64,000 nt of DNA, from the NCBI RefSeq assembly GCF_900188385.1, contig NZ_FZOI01000008.1:124001-188000 (forward strand), in the 5' to 3' direction. The position numbers and the translations under genes were made by a program. The notes below the pieces were generated by a model, which searched no databases, was not told the DNA's origin, and worked only from the letters and a program-made list of their open reading frames with translations. Below, one piece after another: positions 43,719 through 52,853 of the stretch (position 1 is its first letter; each line of letters opens with the position of its first letter). This stretch comes from Azospirillum sp. RU38E. Its GTDB lineage: Bacteria > Pseudomonadota > Alphaproteobacteria > Azospirillales > Azospirillaceae.

Positions 43719-45572
43719 ATGAACCCGCCTCACCGCCCGCAACACCCCCCCGCACCGCCTGTAATCGGGCGGCGGGCCCTGTTATCGGCCGGTGGTGCTT
43801 TGCTGGGCTGGGGATTGCTGGGCGGGATGCCGGTGCGGGCGGCCGGGGACGATGCGGCGCTGAACCGGTTTTTTGCCGAGACCTTCGCCGCCCAGGCCGA
43901 CCGTTCGCCGGAATTGCGGACCTGGCTGGGTCTGCCCGGTGATCAGAGCGGTTGGGATGATCTGTCAGAGGTAGCCCTGGCGGCCGAGGATGCCAGGCTG
44001 GCCGACGATCTGGCGCGGCTGCGGCGGGATTTCCCGGTTGCCAGCCTGTCCCCTGCCGGGCGGCTGAACAGGCGGTTATGGGAATATCAGGCCGAAGAAA
44101 GGCTGGGGGAGGCGCGCTGGCGCGGCAATGCCTATGCGGCCGACCATTTCAATGGCCGCCACGGGGAGATCATCGATCTTCTTTCCACCTATCACCCGCT
44201 GCGCGATGCGGCCGATGCCCAGGCCTGGATCGCGCGGGTGCGCGGCATCGCCCAGCCGGTGGATCAGCTGATCAGCACGCTGGAGCGGCGGGCGGCACAG
44301 GGCGTCATCCCGCCGCGTTTTTCGGTGGAAAAGAGCCTGCACGCGGTGCGCAATGTGCTGATCGGCCGCCCGTTCGAGCCGGAAAGTGACGTCGACTCGG
44401 GGCTGTTGTCCGGCTTTCGCAACCGGCTGGGGCGCACCAGCCTGCCCATGGCGGAACAGGCAACGCTGGTGACCGCCGCCACCCAGGCCCTGCGGGAAGG
44501 CTTCACACCGGCCTGGACCCGGCTGTCGGCAGCGCTGACCCATCAGTTGGAGCAGGCCGATGACCGGGACGGGGTGTGGAAGCTGCCCCAGGGGCCGGAT
44601 TACTACCGCTGGTGCCTGAAACGCCATACGACCCTGGACCTGGAACCGGAAATGGTCCATGCGCTGGGCCTGCAGGAGGTGCGGCGCCTGCAGGAAGAAA
44701 TGGTGGCGGTGAAGACGCGTGCCGGCTTCAGCGGCGATCTGGTTGCCTTCAACCAGTTCCTGCGCAGCGATCCCCAGTTCTATTTTCCCAATGATGAAGA
44801 TGGCCGCGCCGGCTATCTGGCCGGCGCACGCTTGATTCTGGACAAGGTGAAAGGGGCGCTGGAGGGCCAGTTCACCCTGAAACCCAAGGCGCCCCTGGAG
44901 GTGCGCCGGTTTGAGCTGTACCGGGAGGGCAGCGAGACCATCGCCCGTTATTCCCCGCCGGCCAGCGACGGCTCCCGCCCCGGCATCTATTACGTCAATC
45001 TCTCCAACATGAAGGAAATGCCGATCTGGCAGATGGAGGTGCTGGCCTTCCATGAAGGGCTGCCCGGCCACCATATGCAGATGGCCCTGGCGCAGGAAAT
45101 GACCGGCCTGCCGGAATTCCGCCGGCATCAGACGCACACGGCCTATGTGGAAGGCTGGGGGCTTTATTCGGAACGGCTGCCTAAGGAGCTGGGCTTTTAC
45201 GAAGATGCTTATGCCGATTTCGGGCGGCTCAGCTTCGAACTCTGGCGGGCGATCCGGCTGGTGCTGGATACCGGCATCCATGTGAAGAAATGGTCGCGCC
45301 AGCAGGCCATCGATTATTTCACCAGCAATTCCGCCTTCACCGCCGAGGTGGCCGCGCGGGAGGTGGATCGCTATATCGTCTATCCCGGTCAGGCCTGCGC
45401 CTATTATCTGGGCCTGCGTAAATTGCTGGAATTGCGTGAAAAGGCGAAGAAGGAGCTGGGCCACGCTTTCGATATCCGGGGCTTCCACGATACGATCCTG
45501 GCCAATGGCTCGGTGCCGATGGGCGTGCTGGAACAGGTGGTGGATGGCTGGATCGAGGGACGGCGGGGCTGA
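43719..45572 (+). CDS. DUF885 family metallopeptidase-like protein, exported
   Basis: The 617-residue protein has a signal peptide with a twin-arginine-like GRRALLSAGGALLGW and ends it around PVRAA. The body is a DUF885 protein with zinc-binding HEGLPGHHMQMALAQE and the downstream YVEGWGLYSERLPKELGFY, both family hallmarks, and VYPGQACAYYLGLRKLLEL. DUF885 proteins are related to M32-type carboxypeptidases and are probably periplasmic peptidases. AAGGGA sits 8 bases before ATG 43719. The frame is open upstream to 43440 but overlaps the preceding gene there. Confidence 0.9.
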   Translation: MNPPHRPQHPPAPPVIGRRALLSAGGALLGWGLLGGMPVRAAGDDAALNRFFAETFAAQADRSPELRTWLGLPGDQSGWDDLSEVALAAEDARLADDLARLRRDFPVASLSPAGRLNRRLWEYQAEERLGEARWRGNAYAADHFNGRHGEIIDLLSTYHPLRDAADAQAWIARVRGIAQPVDQLISTLERRAAQGVIPPRFSVEKSLHAVRNVLIGRPFEPESDVDSGLLSGFRNRLGRTSLPMAEQATLVTAATQALREGFTPAWTRLSAALTHQLEQADDRDGVWKLPQGPDYYRWCLKRHTTLDLEPEMVHALGLQEVRRLQEEMVAVKTRAGFSGDLVAFNQFLRSDPQFYFPNDEDGRAGYLAGARLILDKVKGALEGQFTLKPKAPLEVRRFELYREGSETIARYSPPASDGSRPGIYYVNLSNMKEMPIWQMEVLAFHEGLPGHHMQMALAQEMTGLPEFRRHQTHTAYVEGWGLYSERLPKELGFYEDAYADFGRLSFELWRAIRLVLDTGIHVKKWSRQQAIDYFTSNSAFTAEVAAREVDRYIVYPGQACAYYLGLRKLLELREKAKKELGHAFDIRGFHDTILANGSVPMGVLEQVVDGWIEGRRG

Positions 45573-45767
45573 GCCTGCGCCCGGCTGTATGCTCCACGCC
45601 CCTTGGTACAAACGCCTGGCAGGAAATGGCGCGGGCGGGCAATGAATCGGTGTCGATATTGCCCTATACCATATCGATATACCCCCATCCGCAAGGAAAT
45701 GCCCGCCCGGCAGCGGTAAAATTGCGCAAAGGCCCCAACCGACAGAGAGGGGGCAAGGGAGGAACCC

Positions 45768-46649
45768 ATGCGCGACGAAACCGACTTTGCCAGCGCCGTG
45801 GCCGCCAGCGGCAAGACCGCCAGCCGCCTGCGCGGCGATTACCGCCAGGTGGCGGATGATTACAGCATCGACCAGGGCTGGGACCATTACAGCGCTGCCG
45901 ACCATGCGCTGTGGCGGGCGCTCTATGACCGGCAGGCGGCCCTGCTGGCCGATTATGCCGCGCCGGAATTCACCGCCGGGCTCGCCCGGCTGGATGCGCG
46001 CGACGCCATTCCCGATTTCCGCCGCACCTCCGACCTGCTGGACCGGGCCACCGGCTGGCGGCTGCTGGCCGTGCCCGGCCTGATCCCGGAGAAGGAGTTC
46101 TTCGACCATCTGGCCAACCGGCGCTTTCCCGTCACCAACTGGCTGCGTCAGCCGGCGGAGATGGATTATCTGGTGGAACCGGACGTGTTCCATGATTTCT
46201 TCGGCCATGTGCCGCTGCTGACCCATCCGGTCTTTGCCGATTACCTGCAGGCCTATGGCCGGCACGGGGCACTGGCCATTGCCGCCGGGGGGCTGGAACC
46301 GCTGGCAAGGCTTTACTGGTATATGGTGGAATTCGGCCTGATCAATACATCCCAGGGCCTGCGCGCCTATGGGGCGGGGATGCTCTCCTCCCACGGGGAA
46401 ACCCGCTATTGCCTGGACAGCCCGCAGCCGCACCGGGTGGGTTTCAACCTGGAACGGGTGATGCGCACCCGTTATCGTATTGATGATTATCAACAGACCT
46501 ATTTCGTACTCGACAGCTATGACCAGCTGTTCGACGCCACGGCAGGCGATCTGACGGCCCTGTTCGCCAAGGTGCAGGCCCTGCCGGCGCTGGACCCGGC
46601 TGAGACAGCGCCTGGAGACCGGCTGTTTGCACCGGTGCGGCGGCCATAG
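45768..46649 (+). CDS. phhA: Phenylalanine 4-monooxygenase
   Basis: PhhA hydroxylates phenylalanine to tyrosine using tetrahydropterin, oxygen and ferrous iron. The 293-residue protein has the iron ligands His and His in PDVFHDFFGHVPLL and Glu in YWYMVEFGLI. The second-shell YGAGMLSSHGETRYCL and the LIPEKEFFDHLANRRFPVTN segment are typical of bacterial enzymes. GAGGAA precedes the ATG. No pterin-recycling dehydratase (phhB) is adjacent. A strong terminator follows. Confidence 0.95.
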   Translation: MRDETDFASAVAASGKTASRLRGDYRQVADDYSIDQGWDHYSAADHALWRALYDRQAALLADYAAPEFTAGLARLDARDAIPDFRRTSDLLDRATGWRLLAVPGLIPEKEFFDHLANRRFPVTNWLRQPAEMDYLVEPDVFHDFFGHVPLLTHPVFADYLQAYGRHGALAIAAGGLEPLARLYWYMVEFGLINTSQGLRAYGAGMLSSHGETRYCLDSPQPHRVGFNLERVMRTRYRIDDYQQTYFVLDSYDQLFDATAGDLTALFAKVQALPALDPAETAPGDRLFAPVRRP

Positions 46650-46688
46650 GCCCGGACATCGCACCCTTTTACGCGTCGCTTTCCGATC

Positions 46689-46720
46689 AAGGGGTGCCCA
46701 GTGCGGCACCCCTTTTTTTG
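46689..46720 (+). terminator. Rho-independent terminator of phhA
   Basis: AGGGGTGCC-cagtgc-GGCACCCCT is followed by a run of T residues, about 40 bases after the phhA stop. Confidence 0.9.
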
Positions 46721-47001
46721 TATCCTTCCCTTGTCTCCCCGCCCCCGCCGAAGGTCGGGGTTATCGAACTGTTAAAGATATTTCAAAATAATCATTGCTG
46801 GATCTCATAATCAAAAATTCAAACGCTCTCTCCAGCCATTTTCCCGATATATCGCACAATGGCGGCTCTGTTGCGGTGATGTCACAGTGATTTGCAAAGG
46901 GGCAAATCAACAAATCTCATGCTTGTGACGTGTAACATTACTGTCATTTTGCTGTAAGAAACGAAGTGCTCAGATAGGGCAACATCCTGGGAGGATACAC
47001 G

Positions 47002-48303
47002 ATGAAGTTGAAGTCTGCCGCCACCAAAGCTTTGTTTGCTGGTGCTGCCCTGGTGGCCATGTCGGCCGCTTCCCCCGCCTTTGCCCAGCAAACCGGGGAG
47101 GTGGACGCGCTGAAGGCCCAGGTGAAGGAATTGCTGTCCCGCATTGAAAAGCTGGAAAAGGCCGCCCCTGCCGCCGCTCCTGCTGCTGGTGCCGGTTCGG
47201 CCAGCGCTGCCCCCGCAGCGCCCAAGGATGTGCCGCTGGTCTCCGCCAGCGCCTTCAAGGCGCCGCAGATCGTGCAGTCAGGCAACAGCAAGCTGAAACT
47301 GACGCTGACCGGCTGGGTCAACCGCATGGTGACCTATGCCGATGATGGCGTGGCCAACGATTTCATCTTCTCTGACAATAACGGCGCTTCCACCCGTATC
47401 CGCTTCACCGGCGTGGCGAAGCTGAATGATGAATGGAGCGCCGGCACCGATATTGAGCTGGAGGCGATTTCCGCCAACAGCCGTTCGACCGGGCTTTACA
47501 CCGACAGCGGCGCCTTCGCCTTCAATGAACGCAAGCTGGAATTCTTCATTGAAAGCACGCGCTTCGGCCGCCTGTGGGTGGGCCAGGGCGATACCGCTTC
47601 CAACATCACGTCGGAAATCGATCTGTCCGGCACGGCCAATCTGGGTGGCTATGCCGATGTCGGCGCCACCTTCGGCGGCATCGGCATCCGCAACAAGACC
47701 ACCAAGGCCACGGTCGGCACCGTCAACAGCCTGTTCAACGATCTGGACGGTCTGCACCGCGAAGACCGGGTGCGTTATGACACCCCCACCTTCGCCGGCG
47801 GCTTTGTCGGGTCCACCAGCGTCACCCAGGGCGGGGCGATGGATGCGGCCCTGCGCTATAATGGCAAGATCGGCACTACCATGGTGGCCGGTGCGGTCGC
47901 CTATGCCAATTCCGACAGCCGCGATGTCGCCGGCTTCGATTTCGGCAACCAGTATAACGGCTCCGTCTCCGCGCGGCTGGAAAATGGCTTCAACGTGACC
48001 TTCGCCGCCGGTACGCGGGAACAGAAGGCCGGGTTCGACACCAATTTCTGGTACGGCAAGGTGGGCTATCTCGCTAAGTTGAACGATCTGGGCAATACCG
48101 CCTTCTCGGTGGATTATTTCACCCAGGATGATTTCGCCGTGCGCGGTGCCAAGGGCAAGGCCTATGGCGCCTATGTGGTGCAGGTGATCGATGCCCTGTC
48201 CACCGACCTCTATGCCGGTGTGCGCAACCATCAATATGATCGCCCCAACGTCTCCTATTACGACGCCTTGGCTGTCATGACCGGTGCCCGCGTCCGGTTC
48301 TGA
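47002..48303 (+). CDS. Porin with periplasmic coiled-coil N-terminus
   Basis: The 433-residue protein has a signal peptide ending SPAFAQ. A short coiled coil follows (VDALKAQVKELLSRIEKLEK), then an alanine-proline linker and a beta-barrel. It opens LKLTLTGWVNRMVTYADDG and closes with DALAVMTGARVRF, whose terminal Phe is typical for BAM recognition. Segments such as STRIRFTGVAKLNDEWSAGT and KLEFFIESTRFGRLWVGQGD match general alphaproteobacterial trimeric porins. GGGAGGA is the ribosome-binding site. The 280 AT-rich bases upstream are the promoter region, and a terminator follows. Confidence 0.9.
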   Translation: MKLKSAATKALFAGAALVAMSAASPAFAQQTGEVDALKAQVKELLSRIEKLEKAAPAAAPAAGAGSASAAPAAPKDVPLVSASAFKAPQIVQSGNSKLKLTLTGWVNRMVTYADDGVANDFIFSDNNGASTRIRFTGVAKLNDEWSAGTDIELEAISANSRSTGLYTDSGAFAFNERKLEFFIESTRFGRLWVGQGDTASNITSEIDLSGTANLGGYADVGATFGGIGIRNKTTKATVGTVNSLFNDLDGLHREDRVRYDTPTFAGGFVGSTSVTQGGAMDAALRYNGKIGTTMVAGAVAYANSDSRDVAGFDFGNQYNGSVSARLENGFNVTFAAGTREQKAGFDTNFWYGKVGYLAKLNDLGNTAFSVDYFTQDDFAVRGAKGKAYGAYVVQVIDALSTDLYAGVRNHQYDRPNVSYYDALAVMTGARVRF

Positions 48304-48362
48304 AAAAGCTCTGCTGGAATCCGGGGTGGTCTTGCGACAGCCACACCGGATTTCTCCCTTCG

Positions 48363-48391
48363 CCCGGCCTTTCTGAAGGCCGGGCTTTTTT
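48363..48391 (+). terminator. Rho-independent terminator of the porin gene
   Basis: GCCCGGCCTTT-ctga-AAGGCCGGGC is followed by TTTTTT, about 60 bases after the porin stop. Confidence 0.92.
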
Positions 48392-48443
48392 ATGCCCGGT
48401 TGACGCGCCCGGCAGACATGCTATGTCCCCAACCGGATATTGA

Positions 48444-48728
48444 ATGAAAGCGGGCGGGGTTGGCGTGAACGGATGGCAATGGACGCTGCTGGTGCATTTC
48501 GGGCTGGCGGTTCTGGCCGTCTGGCCGGCGATCCGGCTGCTGGGCCGGGCCGGGCTGCCGCGCGGCTGGGTGATCTGGCTGGCGCTGCCGGTGCTGGGCT
48601 GGCCCATCTTCACCAGCCTGCTGGCCTTCAAGCCCTGGCCCACCCTGCCGCCACGGCCGGAAAAGCTGCATCCGCGTGAAAGGCTGCGCCGCGCCCGCGA
48701 CGCCGCTGCAGCCCAGAAGGGGAAATAA
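48444..48728 (+). CDS. Small membrane protein
   Basis: The 94-residue protein has two hydrophobic segments (TLLVHFGLAVLAVWPAIRLL and WVIWLALPVLGWPIFTSLLAF) and a basic helical tail ending AAAAQKGK. The family is unknown. Its stop is 3 bases before the next ATG. Together with the following small membrane protein and the GDPD gene it forms a tight three-gene unit. Confidence 0.7.
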   Translation: MKAGGVGVNGWQWTLLVHFGLAVLAVWPAIRLLGRAGLPRGWVIWLALPVLGWPIFTSLLAFKPWPTLPPRPEKLHPRERLRRARDAAAAQKGK

Positions 48729-48731
48729 GCC

Positions 48732-48974
48732 ATGCCGGTTTTTGGTGACAGTGTGGAACTGTTCCTGTTTCTGCCCGGCTGGCTGGCCACGCTGATCGTG
48801 GTGCTGTCCATCACCTGGACCATCTGCATGGCCGGGGTGGCGCTGGGCAAGATCGGGCGTAACCCGCTCTGGGCCCTGGTGGTCTTCCTCTGGTTTCCGC
48901 TGCTGACGGCGGGCCTGTGGTACATGGCGCTGGCCCGCTGGCCCCGGCTGGACCAGAAGCCGCCGGCGGGTTGA
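48732..48974 (+). CDS. Small membrane protein
   Basis: The 80-residue protein has two membrane segments (FLPGWLATLIVVLSITWTIC and LWALVVFLWFPLLTAGLWYM). Its TGA overlaps the ATG of the GDPD gene as TGATG, so translation is coupled. No domain is recognised. Confidence 0.7.
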   Translation: MPVFGDSVELFLFLPGWLATLIVVLSITWTICMAGVALGKIGRNPLWALVVFLWFPLLTAGLWYMALARWPRLDQKPPAG

Positions 48975-49747
48975 TGCCGATGCGGCGGGCCGGGCGGCAT
49001 CCCTATCTGGACCATGACGGCCCTATTGCCTTTGCCCATCGCGGCGGCGGGCTGGAAGCGCCGGAAAACAGCCTTGCCGCCTTTGCCCGCGCCATCGATC
49101 TGGGCTTCCGCTATATCGAAACCGATGTGCAATTGACGGGCGATGGCCGGCTGATCATCTTCCACGATGATATGCTGGACCGGCTGACCGATGGGCAGGG
49201 GCGGGTGGGCGCGCTGCCCTGGTCCGCCATTGCCCAGGCCCGCATTGCCGGGCAGGAACCGATCCCCCTGCTGGAAGAGGTGCTGGAACGCTGGCCGGAC
49301 CTGCACCTGAACATCGATCCCAAAAGCGACCGTGCCGCCCTGGCTTTGCCCGACATGCTGCGCCGGTATGGCGCGCTGGGTCGGGTCTGCGTCGGTTCCT
49401 TTTCCGGCGCGCGGCTGGCGCGGCTGCGGCGGGCGCTGGGGCCGGACCTCTGTTCCAGCGCCGGCCCGGCCCAGGTGGCGCGCGTCTGGTTCGGCGCGCA
49501 TGGCCTGCCGCTGGGGCGGCCGGGCAGTGACTGCCTGCAGGTACCCCGCCGCCATCATGGCCTGCCCATCGTTACCCCCGCCTTTATCCGCAACGCCCAT
49601 CGCCACGGGCTGCCCGTGCATGTCTGGACGGTGGATGAGGCGGCGGAGATGGAATATCTGCTGGATATCGGGGTGGACGGGCTGATCAGTGACCGTCCCA
49701 CCCTGTTGCGCGATGTGCTGCAGCGCCGGGGGCAATGGCGGGGATAA
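48974..49747 (+). CDS. Glycerophosphodiester phosphodiesterase family protein
   Basis: The 257-residue TIM-barrel enzyme hydrolyses glycerophosphodiesters to glycerol-3-phosphate and an alcohol. It shows FAHRGGGLEAPENSLAAFARAI with the catalytic His and metal Glu, IETDVQLTGDGRLIIFHDD with the second His, LHLNIDPKS and VHVWTVDEAAEM near the end. There is no signal peptide, so it is cytoplasmic. The start at 48974 overlaps the preceding stop. The gene is followed by an R1 repeat and converges on a histidine kinase gene. Confidence 0.93.
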   Translation: MPMRRAGRHPYLDHDGPIAFAHRGGGLEAPENSLAAFARAIDLGFRYIETDVQLTGDGRLIIFHDDMLDRLTDGQGRVGALPWSAIAQARIAGQEPIPLLEEVLERWPDLHLNIDPKSDRAALALPDMLRRYGALGRVCVGSFSGARLARLRRALGPDLCSSAGPAQVARVWFGAHGLPLGRPGSDCLQVPRRHHGLPIVTPAFIRNAHRHGLPVHVWTVDEAAEMEYLLDIGVDGLISDRPTLLRDVLQRRGQWRG

Positions 49748-49894
49748 AACCAAGAGCCATGGATCATGGCTCTTGGTTTCTTTATGTTCCCTCAAGTGCC
49801 GGGCGCTGCCTCCGGCAGCTTGGCTTACGCGCCCATGGGGACGCGGGCCGGCAGTCGCCGGCCTCCAAGGGGCATGGGTCATGCCCCTTGGATA
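49748..49894 (-). repeat. R1 palindromic repeat, full-length copy between convergent genes
   Basis: Hairpins are AACCAAGAGCCATG..CATGGCTCTTGGTT, GCTGCCtccGGCAGC, CGCCCatgGGGACG (weak), GCCGGCagtcGCCGGC and CCAAGGGGCATG-gg-tCATGCCCCTTGG. Linkers GTTCCCTCAAGTGCCGGGC and GCTTGGCTTACG are conserved. Both outer stems are unlike the AATCTCCC and CCACCTAAAGG stems of other copies but pair perfectly. Confidence 0.9.
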
Positions 49895-49899
49895 ACCCC

Positions 49900-50925
49900 T
49901 CAACCCGGATTAAACACCAGCCGGGCTTCCGTGCCCCGGCCGCTGCGCATTTCAAACCGGGCGTCGATCTGCTGGGCCAGTAATTTCACCAGCCGCAGCC
50001 CCAGGCTCTGCGTGTGGGCCAGATCGAAGCCGGGCGGCAGGCCGCCGCCATCATCGCTGATAATCAGGCAGAGCCGGTCGCCCTCCGCCGGCGTCACCAC
50101 CAGATCAATCCGGCCGCCCTCCCGGTCTTTGAAACCATGTTCCATGGCATTGCTGACCAGTTCGGCCACGATCAGGGCCAGCGGCACCATCTTTTCCGAC
50201 AAAAGCGGCAGCGACGGCGCGCTGACCTGACAATTCACGCCCTCCACCCCGGCGGCGGCCAGCAGATCGTCGGCCAGTTCACGCAGGAATAGGGGGAGAT
50301 CGCTCTGGCTGCTGTTGGGATCATGCAGGCGGCGGTGGATGCGGCCGATCAGGGCCAGCCGCCCGGCCGCATCGGCCAGCACCCGCCGCGCGCCCTCATC
50401 CGTGATGTCCGCCCGTTGCAGGGCCAGCAGGGCAGAGACAAGCTGCAGATTGTTGGAAACGCGGTGCTGCAGCTCGGCAAACAGCACCTCCCGCTGACGG
50501 GCATGGTCCAGGGCCGTCTCCTCCGCCCGCAGCGCCCGTTCCCGTTCGCGCCGCAGCTGGGCTAGGGCCAGCCGGATCAGATGGATGATGGCGATATCAA
50601 TGGACACCACCAGGAAGAAGAAGCCCAAGGCAAAGGCGTTGGGCCCATCCAGGGTGAAGGCCCGGAAGGGCGGCATGAAGAAATACCAAGCGGCCAGCCC
50701 GGAGAGGAGGGAGGCAGCAATTCCCGGCCACAGGCCCGCCACCAGGGCGGTGAGGATGACCGTGGGGAAATAGGTCAGGAACGGATAGCCCGATGGCATG
50801 AACGGGTCTGCCCAGTGCCGCAACAGCGTGGCAATCACCACGCTGAAGAGCGCGAAGCCATAGCGGTACAGCGGCGACCGCTGTTCTTCGTCGATAAGCT
50901 TTAAGGCTTTGCTGATCAGGGCCAT
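49900..50925 (-). CDS. DUF4118 / HisKA_2 sensor histidine kinase
   Basis: The 341-residue protein has a DUF4118-type membrane domain with about four segments (FLTYFPTVILTALVAGLWPG, FALGFFFLVVSIDIAIIHLI). A HisKA_2 dimerisation motif follows with phospho-acceptor His in ELQHRVSNNLQLVSALLALQ, then an HATPase domain with LIVAELVSNAMEHGFK, ISDDGGGLPPGF and SLGLRLVKLLAQQ. This class often signals to the general-stress or envelope-stress pathway of alphaproteobacteria. No response regulator is adjacent. The stimulus is unknown. Confidence 0.9.
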   Translation of the reverse strand: MALISKALKLIDEEQRSPLYRYGFALFSVVIATLLRHWADPFMPSGYPFLTYFPTVILTALVAGLWPGIAASLLSGLAAWYFFMPPFRAFTLDGPNAFALGFFFLVVSIDIAIIHLIRLALAQLRRERERALRAEETALDHARQREVLFAELQHRVSNNLQLVSALLALQRADITDEGARRVLADAAGRLALIGRIHRRLHDPNSSQSDLPLFLRELADDLLAAAGVEGVNCQVSAPSLPLLSEKMVPLALIVAELVSNAMEHGFKDREGGRIDLVVTPAEGDRLCLIISDDGGGLPPGFDLAHTQSLGLRLVKLLAQQIDARFEMRSGRGTEARLVFNPG

Positions 50926-51022
50926 GGGGCGGGGCCGGACCTTTTCTCAAATAAAATGGTTAAGCCAGGGGGGTACCTCTTTTTGTCCATACCAATATGG
51001 GGCAGGCGCGGGCTGTGATAAA

Positions 51023-51310
51023 TCACGTCTTGGAGATATAATCGGTTGTATCGGGTTTTTCCCCCATGGCGCGCCGCGTCTCCTCATGCACCGCCTGATC
51101 ATGGCCGGAACGGTTGGAGAAAAAGACCAGGGCCATCAGCCCGCCCCCCACCACCAGGGAACCCAGGCCGCCCAGCACCAGGGCGACGATGCCATGCAGG
51201 CTGATCGGCTGCCCGTCATCCACCTGCCCCCAGGCCAGCACACCCGTGGCCACGGCCAGCACCAGCAAGGCCAGCAGGCAGGCAATCACGATCTTCGCGC
51301 CACCGCTCAT
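51023..51310 (-). CDS. Small membrane protein
   Basis: From ATG 51310 the protein has 95 residues with two membrane segments ([20 protein letters not shown] and [20 protein letters not shown]) and a charged tail. GGGGAG lies 9 bases before the ATG. No family is assigned. It is divergent from argG. Confidence 0.75.
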   Translation of the reverse strand: MSGGAKIVIACLLALLVLAVATGVLAWGQVDDGQPISLHGIVALVLGGLGSLVVGGGLMALVFFSNRSGHDQAVHEETRRAMGEKPDTTDYISKT

Positions 51311-51506
51311 CAACCATCACTCCCCAGGTCGTCATTATATCGAATCGAGATCGGCTTCTTGGTATCACGAAGCCGCCGCCTCGCCAGCCCTTTTGGAAAA
51401 GCTGGGTTGCAAGTACCCTGTGGCCAAGGGGCGGAACTGGACAGCGGGCCGGGCTGTCGCTAACGTCCGTGCCCGGTTCAACATAAAACCGTGGCGGATA
51501 TTTCCC

Positions 51507-52724
51507 ATGAAGAGCGGCGTGAAGAAAGTCGTGCTCGCCTATTCCGGCGGCCTCGATACCTCGGTGATCCTGAAATGGCTGCAGGAGACCTACCGTTGCG
51601 AGGTGGTCACCTTCACCGCCGATCTCGGCCAGGGGGAGGAGCTGGAGCCCGCCCGCGCCAAGGCCGAGCTGCTGGGCGTGAAGCCGGAAAACATCTTCAT
51701 CGACGATCTGCGCGAAGAATTCGTGCGGGATTTCGTGTTCCCGATGTTCCGGGCCAACACGCTGTATGAAGGTACCTATCTGCTGGGCACCTCGATCGCC
51801 CGCCCGCTGATCGCCAAGCGCCAGATTGAAATCGCCAATCAGGTCGGTGCCGATGCCGTGTCCCACGGCGCCACCGGCAAGGGCAATGATCAGGTCCGGT
51901 TTGAGCTGGGCTATTACGCCCTGAAGCCGGATGTGACGGTGATCGCGCCCTGGCGCGAATGGGATCTGAACAGCCGCACCCAGCTGCTGGAATTTGCCGA
52001 AAAGCACCAGATTCCCATCGCCAAGGACAAGCGCGGCGAGGCGCCTTATTCCACCGACGCCAACCTGCTGCACATTTCCTATGAAGGCAAGGCGCTGGAA
52101 AACCCGTGGGTGGAACCGGACGAGGACATGTTCACCCGCACCGTGGCCCCGGAAAAGGCCCCGGACGAGGCGGAATATGTCGAGATCGAATATGTGAAGG
52201 GCGATGCCGTCGCCGTGAATGGCGTGAAGCTGTCGCCGGCAGCTCTGCTGACGGAGCTGAACCGTCTGGCCGGCAAGCATGGCATCGGCCGCCTGGATCT
52301 GGTGGAAAACCGCTTTGTCGGCATGAAGTCCCGTGGCGTGTACGAGACACCGGGCGGCACCCTGCTGTCTATCGCCCATCGCGGCATGGAAAGCATCACC
52401 CTGGACCGCGAGGCCATGCACCTGAAGGACGAGGTGATGCCGCGCTATGCCAAGCTGATCTATAACGGCTTCTGGTTCAGCCCGGAGCGCGAGGCCCTGC
52501 AGGCCCTGATCGACAAGACCCAAGAACGCGTCAACGGCGTGGTCCGGCTGAAGCTGTTCAAGGGTAGCGCCCGCGTTGTCGGCCGCCAGAGCCCCAACAG
52601 CCTGTACCGGCTGGATTATGTGACGTTTGAGGCGGACAGCGTCTATAACCAGAAGGACGCCGAAGGCTTCATCAAGCTGAACGCGCTCCGCCTGCGCCTG
52701 AACAAGATCGCCAAGGATCTGTGA
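51507..52724 (+). CDS. argG: Argininosuccinate synthase
   Basis: ArgG condenses citrulline and aspartate with ATP to give argininosuccinate, the penultimate step of arginine synthesis. The 405-residue protein begins [20 protein letters not shown], the P-loop pyrophosphatase motif. It continues with [60 protein letters not shown] and [15 protein letters not shown]. All are family motifs. I chose ATG 51507; the frame is open upstream to 51114 without homology. A strong terminator follows. Confidence 0.97.
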   Translation: MKSGVKKVVLAYSGGLDTSVILKWLQETYRCEVVTFTADLGQGEELEPARAKAELLGVKPENIFIDDLREEFVRDFVFPMFRANTLYEGTYLLGTSIARPLIAKRQIEIANQVGADAVSHGATGKGNDQVRFELGYYALKPDVTVIAPWREWDLNSRTQLLEFAEKHQIPIAKDKRGEAPYSTDANLLHISYEGKALENPWVEPDEDMFTRTVAPEKAPDEAEYVEIEYVKGDAVAVNGVKLSPAALLTELNRLAGKHGIGRLDLVENRFVGMKSRGVYETPGGTLLSIAHRGMESITLDREAMHLKDEVMPRYAKLIYNGFWFSPEREALQALIDKTQERVNGVVRLKLFKGSARVVGRQSPNSLYRLDYVTFEADSVYNQKDAEGFIKLNALRLRLNKIAKDL

Positions 52725-52774
52725 TCCGTTGGCATACCCCCTGCCGGTTGGCGGGGGGTGTTCAGCCGTCTTGA

Positions 52775-52816
52775 AACCGCCCGCCTTCCGTCACCGGAGG
52801 CGGGCGGTTTTGTTTT
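52775..52816 (+). terminator. Rho-independent terminator of argG
   Basis: AACCGCCCGCCT-tccgtcaccgg-AGGCGGGCGGTT is followed by TTGTTTTT, about 50 bases after the argG stop. Confidence 0.9.
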
Positions 52817-52853
52817 TGGGGGGAGTTCTGTCGGCGCCCCGGCGCGATCCGCC

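Noticed and set aside
44076-46709. Minus-strand open frame of 877 codons across the DUF885 and phhA genes
   Set aside because: It is a shadow of two well-supported plus-strand genes and lacks any recognisable domain.
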